Shown: piece by piece, positions 49,045 through 61,610 of the stretch
Layout of the letters: each line of letters opens with the position of its first letter
Numbering within the stretch: position 1 is the first letter of the stretch
Assembly (NCBI RefSeq): GCF_041146395.1
Contig: NC_091010.1
Coordinates: 52,720,001 to 52,784,000, forward strand
Reading direction: 5' to 3'
Length of the DNA: 64,000 nucleotides
From: Eulemur rufifrons
Lineage: Eukaryota; Chordata; Mammalia; Primates; Lemuridae
Translations under genes and position numbers: made by a program
Notes under the pieces: model-generated
Seen by the model: only the letters and a program-made list of their open reading frames with translations
Database searches by the model: none
What the model was told of the DNA's origin: nothing

Positions 49045-50090
49045 CATGAAAAAATAAAAACAATCAGATCTAAAAGAAAAACATATTTCAAGAAACAGAG
49101 GGAAATTATTCACAATTTCTTTATTCTATGTTACTCCATAAAAAGAATTTTAGTTTAATCAAATAAGAACTGAAAGACAAGACAAGAGGAGGAAAGAAGA
49201 AGTAGGCAGAGAATAGCACGGATCTGGGTAATAAATTCAAAACAACATCAAAAGTAATAAATGAATGGAAAAAAGTAACAAAATCTACATCATTTTGAAT
49301 TGAATTACTGGCAGAAAGAAAATTTAAACTAATTACAACAGAAGTATATAAAAAATTAAATTGATAGATACATTCCAATATAAGGAGAACTGAAATATTT
49401 GAGTAAATACAAAACAATTAATTTAACTATATAATAAAACATACCCTTAATTTAAAAAACTGTATCCAAATATTAAAAGATTATTAAATATTCTGTGAAA
49501 ATTTGATATAAAATATTTAAGCTGCCAGTTAAGCTACTGAGCAACAACAATAGAGACATACATGTTAGGCACTTTTTTTACTCACAAGGTAAAAAAAAAA
49601 ATCAGATGGGCCTCAGAATTCTCTACAGCAGTAATATTCTGAAGACAAAAAAGTATGATCAGTATGATACAAGAACATTATAATCACCTAAGGTTTTCAA
49701 ATATAAAGTCAAGAGGCAGGCAGTCTAAAACCTGAAATATTCCATGGCATGAAGCATCCATGAATCCTTCTAATTAAAAAAATCCAATGATCAAACCTTG
49801 TGATTTAAGATATTAATAATAAGATCCCTCAGCAATGGATAAACTCTGCTAAAAGGATGGATGATGGGCCATTACTACATTTACATATAAAACTATGTCA
49901 AATTTTGCTTACAGAATGGACTGTTAAAAGAAAGTTGACAGTGTAAAATAATAGTGCAGCTTAAAATACTAGGAGGTAAGAGGTAAAGGAGAAGGAGCAA
50001 GTTTGAGTCGTCTTTTATCTTTATTTTTCACAGTGGGAGTGAATTGGTACTACAGTAAACTAAAGCACAAGGTTAAAGAAACTTTTCCTG
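49045..50090 (+). mobile_element. HAL1/L1-like relic, sense
   Basis: A-rich sequence resembling decayed ORF1 and downstream parts of ancient L1/HAL1 elements. The blocks 'gatgggcctcagaattctct' and 'caatgatcaaaccttgtgat', and the end 'ttcacagtgggagtgaattg', are suggestive. The family call is by general resemblance only. Confidence 0.45.
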
Positions 50091-50560
50091 GTGGTTTTTT
50101 AACTTAATTTTTCTTAACCTTTAAGTTATAATTTAGCTATGATTTAGGAAATAATATCCCTATGGTAATGTATAATATATTTTAAATTCAAGAACATCTT
50201 TAATTTATTCTCTTCTGTTAAGCTAAATAAAATTGAAATTAATACTTTTTATTTAAAATAAACCTCTCTACAGTATAAAGTTATACTTAGAAAATAATCC
50301 ATGTATATCTGGCCATCTCTTTTGTACTTATGTCCACCTAATATAAATGATAGTTATTTTCCGAGTGGTGTGATATGTGTGGTTACTTTTACGTGTATCA
50401 TGGAACGTTGAAATCTTTATAATAAACATGTATTGTTTTCACAGATGATAAAGTGTCATAATGCAATAGTTAATGGTTGTTAGCCGTAGATGTAATGATG
50501 CTTACGTTCTTCTTTTTTTCTGTATTTTTAATTTCCCTTTCCCCATGGAAAAAAAAAATA
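50090..50560. other. Unassigned AT-rich stretch
   Basis: Nothing recognised. The 102-codon frame at 50477-50785 continues into the adjoining antisense L1 and is not a gene. Confidence 0.45.
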
Positions 50561-51200
50561 TATAAAATCCCCTTTGATGACATTCAAAATCTTGTTCCCA
50601 TCCCAGAGATACTTGTTTTATTTTTTACTAGTTTGATGTGTCTCTTTCTAGACTCTTTTGGTATACATGTCCTAATATACATACGGAGTCTCAGTTTTAT
50701 TTGTGTTTATGTAATATTTTCATACTGCATATTATGTTCCACTATTTTCTCTTTTGAATTGCCAAGTTACATGAACTTTATATAGAAGGTAAAGGTTTAC
50801 CTTATTCTTTTAACTCTGTAGAATATTTTATAATATGGACATATCACAATTTCTTTAGCAATTCTCCCATTTTTGGTCATTTTGTTTGCTTCCAAATTCT
50901 CCAAAGCTTTGCAATTTGAACAGATGCTAAAATAATCATCACTCTGGATATTTTTTGGGTCATAAATGTGTTTCTTTAAGGTATATTCCGAGATGTGAAA
51001 ATGATGGCTCATTAGGAACAAATTTTTTTTTCCTCTTCAAACTGCTATCCAAATTGTCTTTACAAATTTACATTCTCATTAGAAGGACTGTACCTTTCTA
51101 AATAAAGTGTTTCCATTCTCCGATGCTAGTGCACATACCTACTTCCTCCTTCAACATTTTACAAAGCTCCTATAACCTTTGACAAAGCTTATATTCAAAG
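50560..51200 (-). mobile_element. Ancient L1 3' UTR (L1ME-like), antisense
   Basis: Antisense 3' L1 sequence: 'ttaactctgtagaatatttt', 'acaatttctttagcaattct', 'gtttgcttccaaattctcca' and 'gctatccaaattgtctttac' in the order expected from 3' to 5'. Strongly diverged. Confidence 0.65.
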
Positions 51201-52720
51201 TGAATTCATGATCTAGAAAATGTTTATTAATAGTTTTTCTATTTTTCTCTCTCTGTCTTTTTCTCTCTCTCTGTGATGACTTCACGGGGGACAGAGAAAT
51301 ATTAATAAATAATTGAGCCATTATATGATTAATGTTTTATGGATAAGCAGAGAGGAAAAAGTAAAGAATAATTAACTCAAGTTTTAGAATGAGTCAAATG
51401 ATGTTTGAATTGTCTTAAAAGGTAAGAGTGATCTCTGAGTATAGCAGGAGGATACGTATTCCTAGAAAATATATAAAAATAAAATATTTACAAACAGGGG
51501 TTATGATCTCAAAAACCTCTAGAGGTAACAAGTAGGTGAAATTTGGCAAAGGTAAGAAAAATAGCATAAGGGAGAAGATCAAGATCCTGTCCCAGCCTCA
51601 CTGTTGGTAAACAGTAGGGAAGGTGGGAACAGTGGCAATCGGAAGCGCTTAGGCCGGATCTGCAAAGCAAACAGCCACTGTTCAAATACTCATTGCTATG
51701 AGGCTTTAAGGATCCCATGTTGTCAAGTAGGATTTTGCAAGAGAAATTAAAACTCTGAATAACTATGTAGAACTTGTTTTTTATATGTAAAACATTGATT
51801 AAAAAATATATGTTTTTAAATATTGTATAATTCAGAGAAAAAATTTAGAGTAACAAGCCTATTGTGATTTCCCTGGGACTTTCCCAGTTTTATACTAAAA
51901 AGTCCTGCTCAGGCAGGCAGACTGGCACAGTTGGTCACCCTAATTACAGAGTCCTTTTGTGTCCACATCCAGTCCAAGGACTGCCATTTTGTAACTTCAG
52001 AAGAATAGAAGTCCTCATTTTTAAGGACGTGTCCTCATTTTGAGGGCTGGAGCCCATTTCCATTGTGACGTCATAGAGGAAAGTATTGCAGGAAGTGGTT
52101 GGAGAGATTGGTAGAGGCAAACTCAGGTGTGCTTGTTATTTGACATTAAAGAAACAAGAATTATGCTTATGAAAAATTAGCCTGAAATTTCATTGCAGTT
52201 TTAAAACATTTTTGTATCTTCCAGAAGCTGAAATTCACTACTTGGTTAATTGGCTCATTGCTAAAAATTAAGTCAAGAGGTAGTAAGTTCCTCCATAGTC
52301 TCAGAGAATCACCGATCATCTGTACAACCTCACTTTCCAATTATTAAGGGTGCTGCCACCTTGACATCTGTCTTCCCTGCCTCTACTTCCCTAGTGCAGA
52401 AGATCTCAGCATGTGTTCAGATTCTTAAGTACGACCAGCCACCAGCTCTTAGGTTTCTCTGCTCCCCAAAAGATGCAGTGGGAACAATAAGTGTTATTTT
52501 TGATGTGAACAAAATTCAGCACTCCTATCTAAGGGATTTGAGTTGCACTGATCACCATAGTAACAAGACAAAAATATAATTTGAATAATACATTTGAAAA
52601 TGATGTGGTGCAGAGGCCATGCCTGGAAGGATCACAAGAAAGAGGGAGAGAGCAGAAAAACACAACATTTCAATCTTTTATAGAATAATGCAAGTAATTG
52701 AATTATAGAATACCAGTATT
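51200..52720. other. Unassigned stretch with two factor-like motifs
   Basis: No gene recognised. It holds a consensus kappa-B-like GGGACTTTCC at 51875-51884, lying in what looks like an old repeat ('ggcacagttggtcaccctaa' follows), and a full CRE palindrome TGACGTCA at 52066-52073. Neither sits in an obvious promoter. Confidence 0.4.
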
Positions 52721-52724
52721 GAAT

Positions 52725-52850
52725 CATTAAGAGTTCATTTTAAAGTGCAAGAAAATGAAATTTACAGCAGTTATGTGACTTTTCCAAGGTCACACAGTTG
52801 CTAAAGCTGGAGCTTCAGTCTCTATCTCTTTAACTCAATGCTTTGTTAAA
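52725..52850 (-). mobile_element. MIR SINE relic, antisense
   Basis: 'gacttttccaaggtcacaca' and 'gttgctaaagctggagcttc', followed by 'tctttaactcaatgctttgt', give the reverse MIR 5' half. Confidence 0.8.
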
Positions 52851-52863
52851 AATAAACATTTGC

Positions 52864-53126
52864 AGGCCAAGGTGGTGGGATTGCTTGAGGCCAAGAGTTT
52901 GAGATCAGCCTGGGCAACATAGTGAGACCCTATCTCTACAAAAACTAAAAAAAAAAAATTATCCCGGGTTGATGGCTTGTGCTTCCAGTCCTAATTACTC
53001 TACTCAGGAGGCTGAAGCAGAATAATCACTCGAGCCCAGGAGTTCGAGGTTACAGTTAGTTATGATGGTGCCACTGCACTCAGCCAGTGCCTGTCTCAAA
53101 AAAGAAAAAAAAAAAAAAAAAAAAAA
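52864..53126 (+). mobile_element. Old Alu (AluJ-like), 5'-truncated, sense
   Basis: Starts inside the left monomer ('gcaggccaaggtggtgggat'), continues 'gcctgggcaacatagtgaga', the A-rich middle, the right monomer with internal deletions ('actgcactcagccagtgcc') and an A tail (53107-53126). No clear target-site duplication. Divergence is higher than in the lemur-type copies. Confidence 0.9.
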
Positions 53127-54520
53127 TCCCCAAAGGCAAGAGAAACTTAAGGACATTGTACTCTGTTTAGTGTTCTTTTATCTGGAAGGTGATTCTAAGA
53201 CATAATGGAAGGGAAAGGAGGAAAGATGTTTGTTGTGAGGAGGCAGTCAATCAATAGAGGATGCATTGTCAAATAAAGTACTACTGGATGTATGAAGCAC
53301 ATTCCTTCTAGAGAACTCTTGAAGCCAGTGTAATACATATGGCTCAAAGTTATTTCACCCAAAGAATGAGAAAGCATGTGTATTTGTATATTACTACCCA
53401 TTAGTCCTATGTTGAAGGTTGCTCCCGGATACGTCAGGCAAAGAAAGGCATATGATTATAGCTGGAAGACAACATGGTTTAGAGAGCATATATGCCGGAC
53501 ATCACAGCATCCATTACAGTCTGTCTCCTGCACCATGCATCTCAGCACTGAGAGAGGGAGGGGGAGAGAGAGAAAGAGTATCTTTCTGTTGCTGCAGCTA
53601 TTTCTAAGGCATCCACTGTTATAGAAGCTCTCCCTCTTTATCCGGCCATTCTAACTTGTACAGTGCTTTGGCTAGTCTAGATTGATTAGCCTGTGGCATA
53701 AACCAGACCTGTATCCCTATGAGAAATGATCTATTTATTTTGGCTTTGTCAAACTCTGGTAGTTGTAGTTGCCCATTCACAGTTGTTGCTGGGGATAGAA
53801 GTTAAAAATATATCCCAGTGAATACCCTAATTATAGACATATCTCTTCATTCCCATTAGGTAGCAGCAGCAAGAACTCCTCCTGATAATTGGGAAGATTA
53901 CCACTGCCAGAATAGCAACTACTCTCTTTGCCTGCTTATATAATGACAATAAGAGACCAAATGACCAATAGAAACTATATTCTCAGGTTTAATAGAACTT
54001 TTATTTTGTCACTTAGCAGAAACATTCTCACCTTGGAAAACTGGATTTCTAACATAGCAGAGAATAAAGTCCTTCAATGTATCACTGGGGGTGATGGGTA
54101 GACCCATTCCTAATTCCACCTTCAGGTTTCTCACCCACATGTTTTACCTACTAGGGAAATTACTTCATATAATGGTGGTTGTTTCAATGTATAAAACAAG
54201 TTTTAAAGAGCAGCACCTTAACCTCTCAGAGGGCCATCCCTCTCTGGTACCTTACATATGCTTTTATGAGGTCATTTTCATATTCTATTAACCAGTAATG
54301 TCTAAGAGATGCAGTATATGGTACTGTGAGTGGATTCCACGGTCATTGAATTTTGTTGTGCCTCCTTCACAGTGAAATAGACATGATAATATTCAGCACA
54401 TGATGGACAGCTCCAACCCATATTCACTTGATGTGCTGCGGTCAAGTGCTTAATATGTACAAGATCAGGTAGCATAGCAGATGTTGATTTATTCATTCAT
54501 ACATTCCTACTTCCTTTATT
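53127..54520. other. Unassigned non-coding stretch
   Basis: Nothing recognised with confidence. A GA-rich patch occurs at 53550-53580. Confidence 0.45.
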
Positions 54521-55535
54521 CATTCATTTAATTAAGTGTAACCTGCATAGTTAACTAATCTTATGTGCACAGCTCAATGAATTCTTCATACATAATCACC
54601 TAGGTAAATGCTAAAACTTCAAGATATAGGGTATTTCCAGAACACCAGGTGGTCCCTTGATGTTCATTTCAAGTCAGTACCTCCATAGAGGTAATCTTGG
54701 TTTAAATCTTCTAACACATAGATGATTTTAACCTGTTCCTGAGCATCAAGCAAAATATGTTATGTACTATTTTTTGTTTCTAGCTTCTTTGGCCAAAGCT
54801 TCTGAATGTCATTCATGTTGTTATGTGTACCAGTAACTTGTTCTTCCTATGAATATGCAAAAATCTATCTATTCTGCTGTTGATGGACATTTGTAATATT
54901 TCTACTGTTTGGCCATTGTGGATAAAGTTACACTAATCTTTTGATGGATTTATATACTCATTTCTCTTGAGTATGTTCCTCGGAGTGGAATTGCTGGGCT
55001 ATAGTTTAGGTGTATGTTTATCTTTAATAAATTGTACAAAATAGTTTTCCCAAGTGATTGAAGTAATTTACACTCCTACCAATATCTGATGGTTGCTCCC
55101 ATTTCTGCCAGCATTGGCATTGTAAGTCTTTTTATTTTACTTACCTGGTGGTTTGTACTGGTATCATCATCTTATGCTAATATTTGCATTTTCTTGATTA
55201 GTGATGTTGAGCAGTTTTTGATATGCTTATCGGTCATTTGATTATTCTGTTTTGTGAAGAGACTGTTCAGAATTTCCCCGTGTTTAAATTGGGTTGGATT
55301 TTTTATTGCTGATATTTGAAAATTATTTATGTGTTCTACATATAGATGTTGTCAAAATACATTCTCTTGTCAAATATATTCTGAGTCTATGGCTTGTCTT
55401 TCCACTTTTTCAATGGGGTACTTTGATAAACAGATGTTCTTAATGGATAGGTTTTATTAAATATGAGAACATATGATTATCAAAGTACCTTATTAAGAAA
55501 GTGAAAAGGCAAACCAGACATTAAAGACTATGTAG
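54520..55535 (-). mobile_element. L1 3' end (L1MB/MC-like), antisense, with inverted 5' tip
   Basis: Antisense L1 from 3' UTR into ORF2: 'cagctcaatgaattcttcat', 'tctgctgttgatggacattt', 'agtggaattgctgggctata' and 'cactcctaccaatatctgat'. At about 55470 the orientation flips, and 55478-55515 repeats, in reverse complement, the ORF2 segment at 55391-55428. This is the same architecture as the young inverted L1s, in an old copy. Confidence 0.85.
55391..55515. repeat. Imperfect inverted repeat (38-bp arms) at an old L1 end
   Basis: Arms 55391-55428 and 55478-55515, loop of about 50 bp. The right arm tatcaaagtaccttattaag is the reverse complement of the left with several substitutions. Confidence 0.8.
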
Positions 55536-55589
55536 GTGTTCTATTTACCTTTCTTGCTTTCTTTGTCTCTCTCCTCCCTTTCTTCCTTG

Positions 55590-57010
55590 TTTCTTCTTGA
55601 TCAGGATTTATAGAGTTTTGTTATTGCTTTAATCCCCTCAAAGAAGCAACTCTTGGCTTTGTTGATGTATCTATTGAATCTCCTTTTTAAGAAATTGATT
55701 TCATTATTTCATTTTTTTCTACTTTCTATAGTTTTAATTTGCTTTTCTTTCTCTCTTTTCCACAACTGGAACCTGAAATCTACAATATTCAAACTTTATT
55801 TTTTAAATTTGAATTTTGATGACAAATTTCTCTTCTAACTATTGTTACAATTTTCCAACATTATACTATGATTATTTTGAAACATACAGCAATTATCAGA
55901 AAATTTTAAATACTTCACTCACATCAACATTTTACTATTACTGTTTCACTATGTATAAATTTTTAATAATATTTCTAATTATTTTCCAAATTGTGTATAT
56001 CATTTTATATTTCCTTGAGAAATATTTACTTTCATCACATTATTGACAACACTAGATATAGTCTCTAATTTTAGCTATGATAGTGTGTGGTAGAATCATA
56101 CTATGGTTTTAACTTGCATTTCACTAGTGATTAATTTGTGGATTTTTTCTTGTGTCTATTTGCTATCCATATAACATATTTTGTGAGGTGTCTGTTCAAA
56201 TTTTTGTGCTTTGTCATGTGGATTTTTGTTTTCTTATTATAGAGTTTTGAGTTCCTTATATAATTTGATCACAAGTCATTTATATAATGATATATATATG
56301 ATTTGCAAATATTTTCTCACAATCTGTGGATATCATTTCATTTTCTTAACAGTATCTTTTGTGGAATTTTGAATTTTTTGATTAAGTCCTATATATTGTT
56401 AGAGATAGTGTTGTTATTTATGTACATTCAAATGTATGATTGTAATGCATTCTTGTTATAATGATCTTTTTCCTCATGACTCTCACTCTTTTTGACTTTT
56501 AATACATCTTATTAGCATCTTCTTTTTCTGATATTACTATAATTATATCATAAGTTTTGTTTTTTGTTCTTGAATCGTACATGTTGTTTCCTTACTTTTT
56601 AACTTCTGTCTTATATATTTTAAATGTATTTCATTTATACAAAGTATAGTTGTTTTTCCAGTCTGAAAATCTTCCTCTTTAATTGGAGTTCTTATTTCAT
56701 TCACATTTAAAGTAAATGCTGACAAGTTTGGTATTATGCATGTTACCTTCCTGTTTTAAAAATCTTTTATTTAGTTCATTATTCATTTCTCACCACTTTT
56801 CCATTGATCCATACATTTTGTTGGCATTTCATTTCAATTTATTTTTCTATTATTTACTTATTAATATTCATCTTATAGTGTATTACCTGGAAATTTTTTA
56901 AAAATCCATCTTTAATGTACATAGTTTACATTATATTAGTACTTTTACCATGTCCTGAACAATTTGAGAACCTCACAAAGTTACCCAAGTATTTAACCTT
57001 GCATTGTTTT
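55590..57010 (-). mobile_element. Several ancient L1 ORF2 pieces, antisense
   Basis: 55590-55790 resembles reverse-transcriptase-region ORF2 read backwards ('gaagcaactcttggctttgt'). 56060-56400 resembles the ORF2 3' part ('ttgcaaatattttctcacaa', 'tttttgattaagtcctatat'). 56400-57010 resembles the more 5' endonuclease-proximal part ('tttaattggagttcttattt', 'cacatttaaagtaaatgctg'). The order is not colinear, so this is more than one fragment. AT content is very high. Confidence 0.6.
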
Positions 57011-57199
57011 CTATCATTACTGTATATCATCATGCTCATGTGAAAAGACCCTCAAGATTTTGCTACTTTCATTGCTGTAGATATTCAATAGTTTTATATT
57101 TATATTTTCTAACATGTTCATTCTTTATTGCTTTCCCATTCTTTCAGACCGGAAAGATGGGAGCAGCACTACAAATTCTACAGGCATAAAAATATTGTT

Positions 57200-57860
57200 A
57201 TAATCTTCATATTATGAAAAGCCATACCAATGTTTTTAAATATATTTATCAAAGCAAACAAAATACTCAAAAAATAAAACTGGCCAAATCTTACAGTAAA
57301 ATAAACAGAACTTTGGAGATTCTTATATCTGTTAATGAAGTTGAGAGTGTTATTAAAAAAGAAAACTTTCACCAAAGAAAATCCCAAATCCATATGAATT
57401 CATTGGTGATTTTTTTTCTCAAATATTTAAGAAAAAAATATCATCAATCTTGAGCAAACATTTCCAAAGAATAAAAAACACAGGACAAACTCTAATTGTC
57501 TTTTTCTGAGGCCAGCATAATTTTGATTCCAAAACTTGACAAGAATATTATAGAAAAGAAAATTATAGACTGTACTGGAAGTCTAAACCAGCGTAATAAG
57601 AGAAACAAATTAAAGAGAAGTCATATGGATTAGAATTGGGGAAATAAAACTGTCATAATTCTCAGATAACCTGATTTTTGTACCAAGAAATCCAAAAAAC
57701 AAATATAAAAAAAGGTTACATTTAATAAGTGAATTAAGTGAGGTCCTTGGATTCAAGGTCATTATAGAAACATACAATAGCCCTTAATTAGTAGCCTATA
57801 AACAAGGAATAAGAAATAAGAAAAAAAATAAGAAAAATAAATAATAAAAGGTGCTCAACA
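57200..57860 (+). mobile_element. Ancient L1 ORF2 RT-region relic, sense
   Basis: 'aaacatttccaaagaataaa', 'gaggccagcataattttgat' and 'ctgatttttgtaccaagaaa' are typical of L1 ORF2 just before and within the reverse-transcriptase region. Frames are broken. Confidence 0.7.
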
Positions 57861-57869
57861 TAATTTTTA

Positions 57870-59430
57870 AATAAATTTTATTTTAGAAGTTTTAGATGTA
57901 CAAAAATAAATTGTGAAAATAACACAGAGTTCTCATATACTCCCACCCCATGAGTTCCCTTATTATTATTAACATCTTAAGTTAGAATGGTACATTTGTT
58001 ATAATTAATGAGCCAATATTGAAACAATATTATTAATTCAAGTTCACATCTTAAGATTTAATTAGTTTTTTTTAAAACCCTAATTTAATTTTTCTGCTGT
58101 AGAATCCCATCCAGTATACCTCCATTACATTACTTTTATTTGCCATTTCTCCTAGGCTTCTTTGGGCTGCAACAGAATCTGGAACTTTTCTTGTTTTTGA
58201 TGATCTTGACAATTTTGAAAAGTAATGGTCAGGTCAGATATACTTTATAATATCAATTGGGAGTTGTATGATGCTTTTCTCACTATTAGACTGTTTTTAT
58301 AGGTTGGGTAAGACAAAGAACATAGAGATAAAATGTTATTTTCATCGCATTATATCAAAGAGGCATGGGGTTAACATGACTCATCACTGATAATGTTGAC
58401 CTAGATCAGCCGGCTAAGGCAGTGCTTGTCAGGTTTCTCTACTTCAAAGTTCCTCTTCCTTCCTCCTTCCCCCTTTCCCTACTCTGCTTTTTGAAACAAG
58501 GTCACTATGTGCAACTCACACTTAAAGAGTGAAGAGTTCTCCTCTACCTCTTTGAGGACACACTATGTACATAAATTATTAGGAATTCCTCTACAAAGGA
58601 AATTTGCCTCTTCCTTCCCATTTATTTATTCAATTTTTATGTCAGTATAGACTCATGAATACATATTTTACACTTTGGGATATAATCCAACACTATTTTA
58701 TTTTGTTGCTCAGATTGTTCCAGCCTTGGTCATTGGATCCTTTTTTAGTTGGCTTCTGTTTTCTTTTGACACACTATAATATCATCATTGTCTTTTTTTT
58801 TTAGTACTTTTGTACTTTTTGATACTACAAGGTGCTCTAGGTTCATCTTTACATTTCTATTTTCTGCTCACTCCTAAAACAAGCATTTTCTCTTAGGAGC
58901 TATGTTTTTTTTTTTTTTTTTTTAAATGGAAGAATGGTATTAGAAACTGAGTTGGATGCTAGGTAAGCTTGTTGCTCCTGGAGTATTGTTTCTAGGCTGC
59001 CTCAGTTGACAGAGCAAGTAAATATATGTGCATATAAACCATGTATATAGTAATATCTATAAGTATTTTTATATCAAACCACCTGTATTGATATCAATCT
59101 AAACACGAGTTCACGCTGATGTAGCCAACTCTAATACATTATCACATAGATCATTCTAGCTTCCTCACCTCCTTGCTTATCTGTAGACTCCTCTTCACCA
59201 GTGAGAAATGTGGTTTCTGCCCTCCATGATTCATTCCTTTAATTGTTTGATTCCAGGAAACGTGTAGTGGTTACCAGAATGGTTAACTCATACCTCTGTG
59301 GGAAACAGCTTTATGAGTTAGGGTACGGTGCTTTTGTACAGTTTCCTTTAGTATTTGCCTTGAGTATTACAGATACCACTCAATTTAAAAATTATGTAGG
59401 TTATCACTTTTTTCTACCCTCTTCAGTAAA
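57870..59430 (-). mobile_element. Long ancient L1-type relic, antisense
   Basis: A long, recognisable but old antisense stretch: 'ttctgctgtagaatcccatc', 'gatcttgacaattttgaaaa', 'aatgttgacctagatcagcc', 'cttcaaagttcctcttcctt', 'atgtcagtatagactcatga', 'gttccagccttggtcattgg' and 'ctgcctcagttgacagagca'. I associate this ordered series with ancient L1M-class elements. The subfamily is unassigned. The T run at 58905-58923 lies inside it. Confidence 0.6.
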
Positions 59431-59550
59431 ATTAATTATATATTTATAATGCAGTTAGATTGTTTTATCACTTTCTTTATTCTATCTTGGGATTTCCAAC
59501 TTCCTAAATTATTTTTTTACCATATAAATACATAAAGGTTTACTCTTTGT
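59430..59550. other. Short unassigned AT-rich gap
   Basis: Nothing recognised between two L1 fragments. Confidence 0.5.
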
Positions 59551-59945
59551 GTGGTAAAATTCTATGGTTTTAAATGAGTACATAGTGTTATGTACCCAGT
59601 ATGACAGTTATGAAGAATAGTTTCACTGCCCCAAAATGTCTTCTGTGACCCACCTATTTAATCCTTTCCCTCGCTCCCCTTTTCCCGACACTGATTTTTA
59701 ACCATTACTATAGTTTTGCCTTTTTTATAATGTCATATAATTATCAACAATATGTAGACTTTTATGATTAGCTTTTTCCCTCCTAGCAATATTCATCCTT
59801 ATCCTTATAGCTTGCTAGCTCATTTCTTGTAATAGCTAAAATATACAATATTTCATTGTATGAATATACCACAGTTTATTTACTCTCATACTAAAGGACA
59901 GTTTCATTGCTTCTCGTCTCAACTTCATTTTAGCACTAAAAATTC
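59550..59945 (-). mobile_element. Ancient L1 3' UTR, antisense
   Basis: 'atagttttgccttttttata', 'atgtcatataattatcaaca', 'tatttcattgtatgaatata' and 'ccacagtttatttactctca' match antisense L1 3' end sequence of an old subfamily. Confidence 0.7.
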
Positions 59946-59949
59946 AATC

Positions 59950-61610
59950 ACCTAGGAACTACTCTACTGATATATGCACAAGATCTCTACTTATCCTGAA
60001 AACTATAATTGAGAGAAATTAAAGACTACCTAAATAAAATGAGGGATAGGACCTGTTCATAGATTGGCAAGACAAGGTGCTATAAAAACATTATTTCTTA
60101 CAAAATTAATGTATAAATACTACACAATTCAAATAAAAATCCCAGTAGTTTTCCCAGAAATTGATCAGCTCTAACAAATTTACATGGAAATGTAAAGGCC
60201 AAGATAATCTTGAGGAAGAACAAAGTTGATGGACTTACACTGCAGATATGAAGACTTTTAAAAATATATAGTAGGTAATACAGAATGGTCTTGGCACAAA
60301 AATAAACAAGATAAACAATGGATTAGAGTTTCTGGGAACTGATCCACAGTTACTTGATAACCTGATTTATAACAGAAGTGGAAAAAGATGATCTTTTTTA
60401 TAATGAGGCTATGGAAATTATATATCCATATTAGAGAAAAATGAATTTCTACCTTATACCATATATAAAAATATTAACAATAGCCAGATTGGTTGCAGAC
60501 TTCAATTAAGAAGGTCAAATGAAAGCTTTAAAGGAAAGTATAGGGGAAAAATTTTATTACTTTGGAGTTGACTAGATTTTTCTTAAATAGTGACAAGCAA
60601 AGCAATAATTAAAAAAGAAGAACTAATAAATTCTGTTATATTAAAATTGAGAATTTTGGTTAATTAAAAAACACAAATTTAAAATGGAAATGTAGGGAGT
60701 AAGAAGGTATTTGGGTATTTTGGATGGAGTAATCATGTTTATCATTAACTTCCAAAATTGAATAAGAAAAATGCAGTCATATTTCAGTAGAAAAATGGAC
60801 AGAAAAGATAATTAGACACTTCACAAAATAGGATATCCAAATGGCCAATGAAACTATAAAAAGTGCTCAACTTCATTTATCATTAGAGAATTGCAAATTA
60901 AAACTGTAATAAGACAGCATTAAAAAAAACCTTTAAAAGCACTAAATTGTTGAAGATGGAAAATACCAAGTTTTCATCAGAATTATCAATCAAAATTCTC
61001 CTATTCTGATAGTGGGAAGGTGATTTGATACAACTATATTAAAAACTGGCAGTATCTACTTAAGTTGGACATATTTTATGCTGTTTAACAATACCACTGT
61101 TAGTTCTATATCGAAGAGAAATGTGTACAAAAGTTTTAAAAAATATAAAAACTAGAAGAAGATTTTCTTTAAATAGGCAACACTGGAAACTATATAAATT
61201 CTAACCAAGTGTTTGAATGGATAAAAGATATTTGTGTTTTATTCACACAATGGAATACAATTCAAGCAATGAGAATAAAAAGGATCACGAATGATCCTAA
61301 AATAGTTACAAATCATATCTTACAAGCATAGTGTTGAGTGAAAGAAGCCAGATGCAAAAGAAAATATGATTCCACCTATATAATGTACGAAGCATGCAAT
61401 ATTAACCTACACTGTTATAAGTCAAGGTAGTGGATATCTTTGAGGGATAGTGACCAGAAGACAGCATGGGTAGAACTTCTGGGTTCTATTAATGCTCTAT
61501 TTCTTATCTGGATGGGTTTAGTTTGTAAAAATTCACCAAGTTATATGCTTACAAATTGTGCACTGTCCTTCAATTATATGATATGTCAAAATTTTAAAAC
61601 ACACATGCAC
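59950..61610 (+). mobile_element. Ancient L1 ORF2 to 3' UTR, sense
   Basis: Continuous colinear L1 relic: 'taggacctgttcatagattg', 'aattgatcagctctaacaaa', 'ttgcagacttcaattaagaa', 'ggccaatgaaactataaaaa', 'aatggaatacaattcaagca', 'agtgaaagaagccagatgca', 'tgattccacctatataatgt' and 'tttgagggatagtgaccaga', ending near 'attttaaaacacacatgc'. Many indels, no intact frame. Confidence 0.8.
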
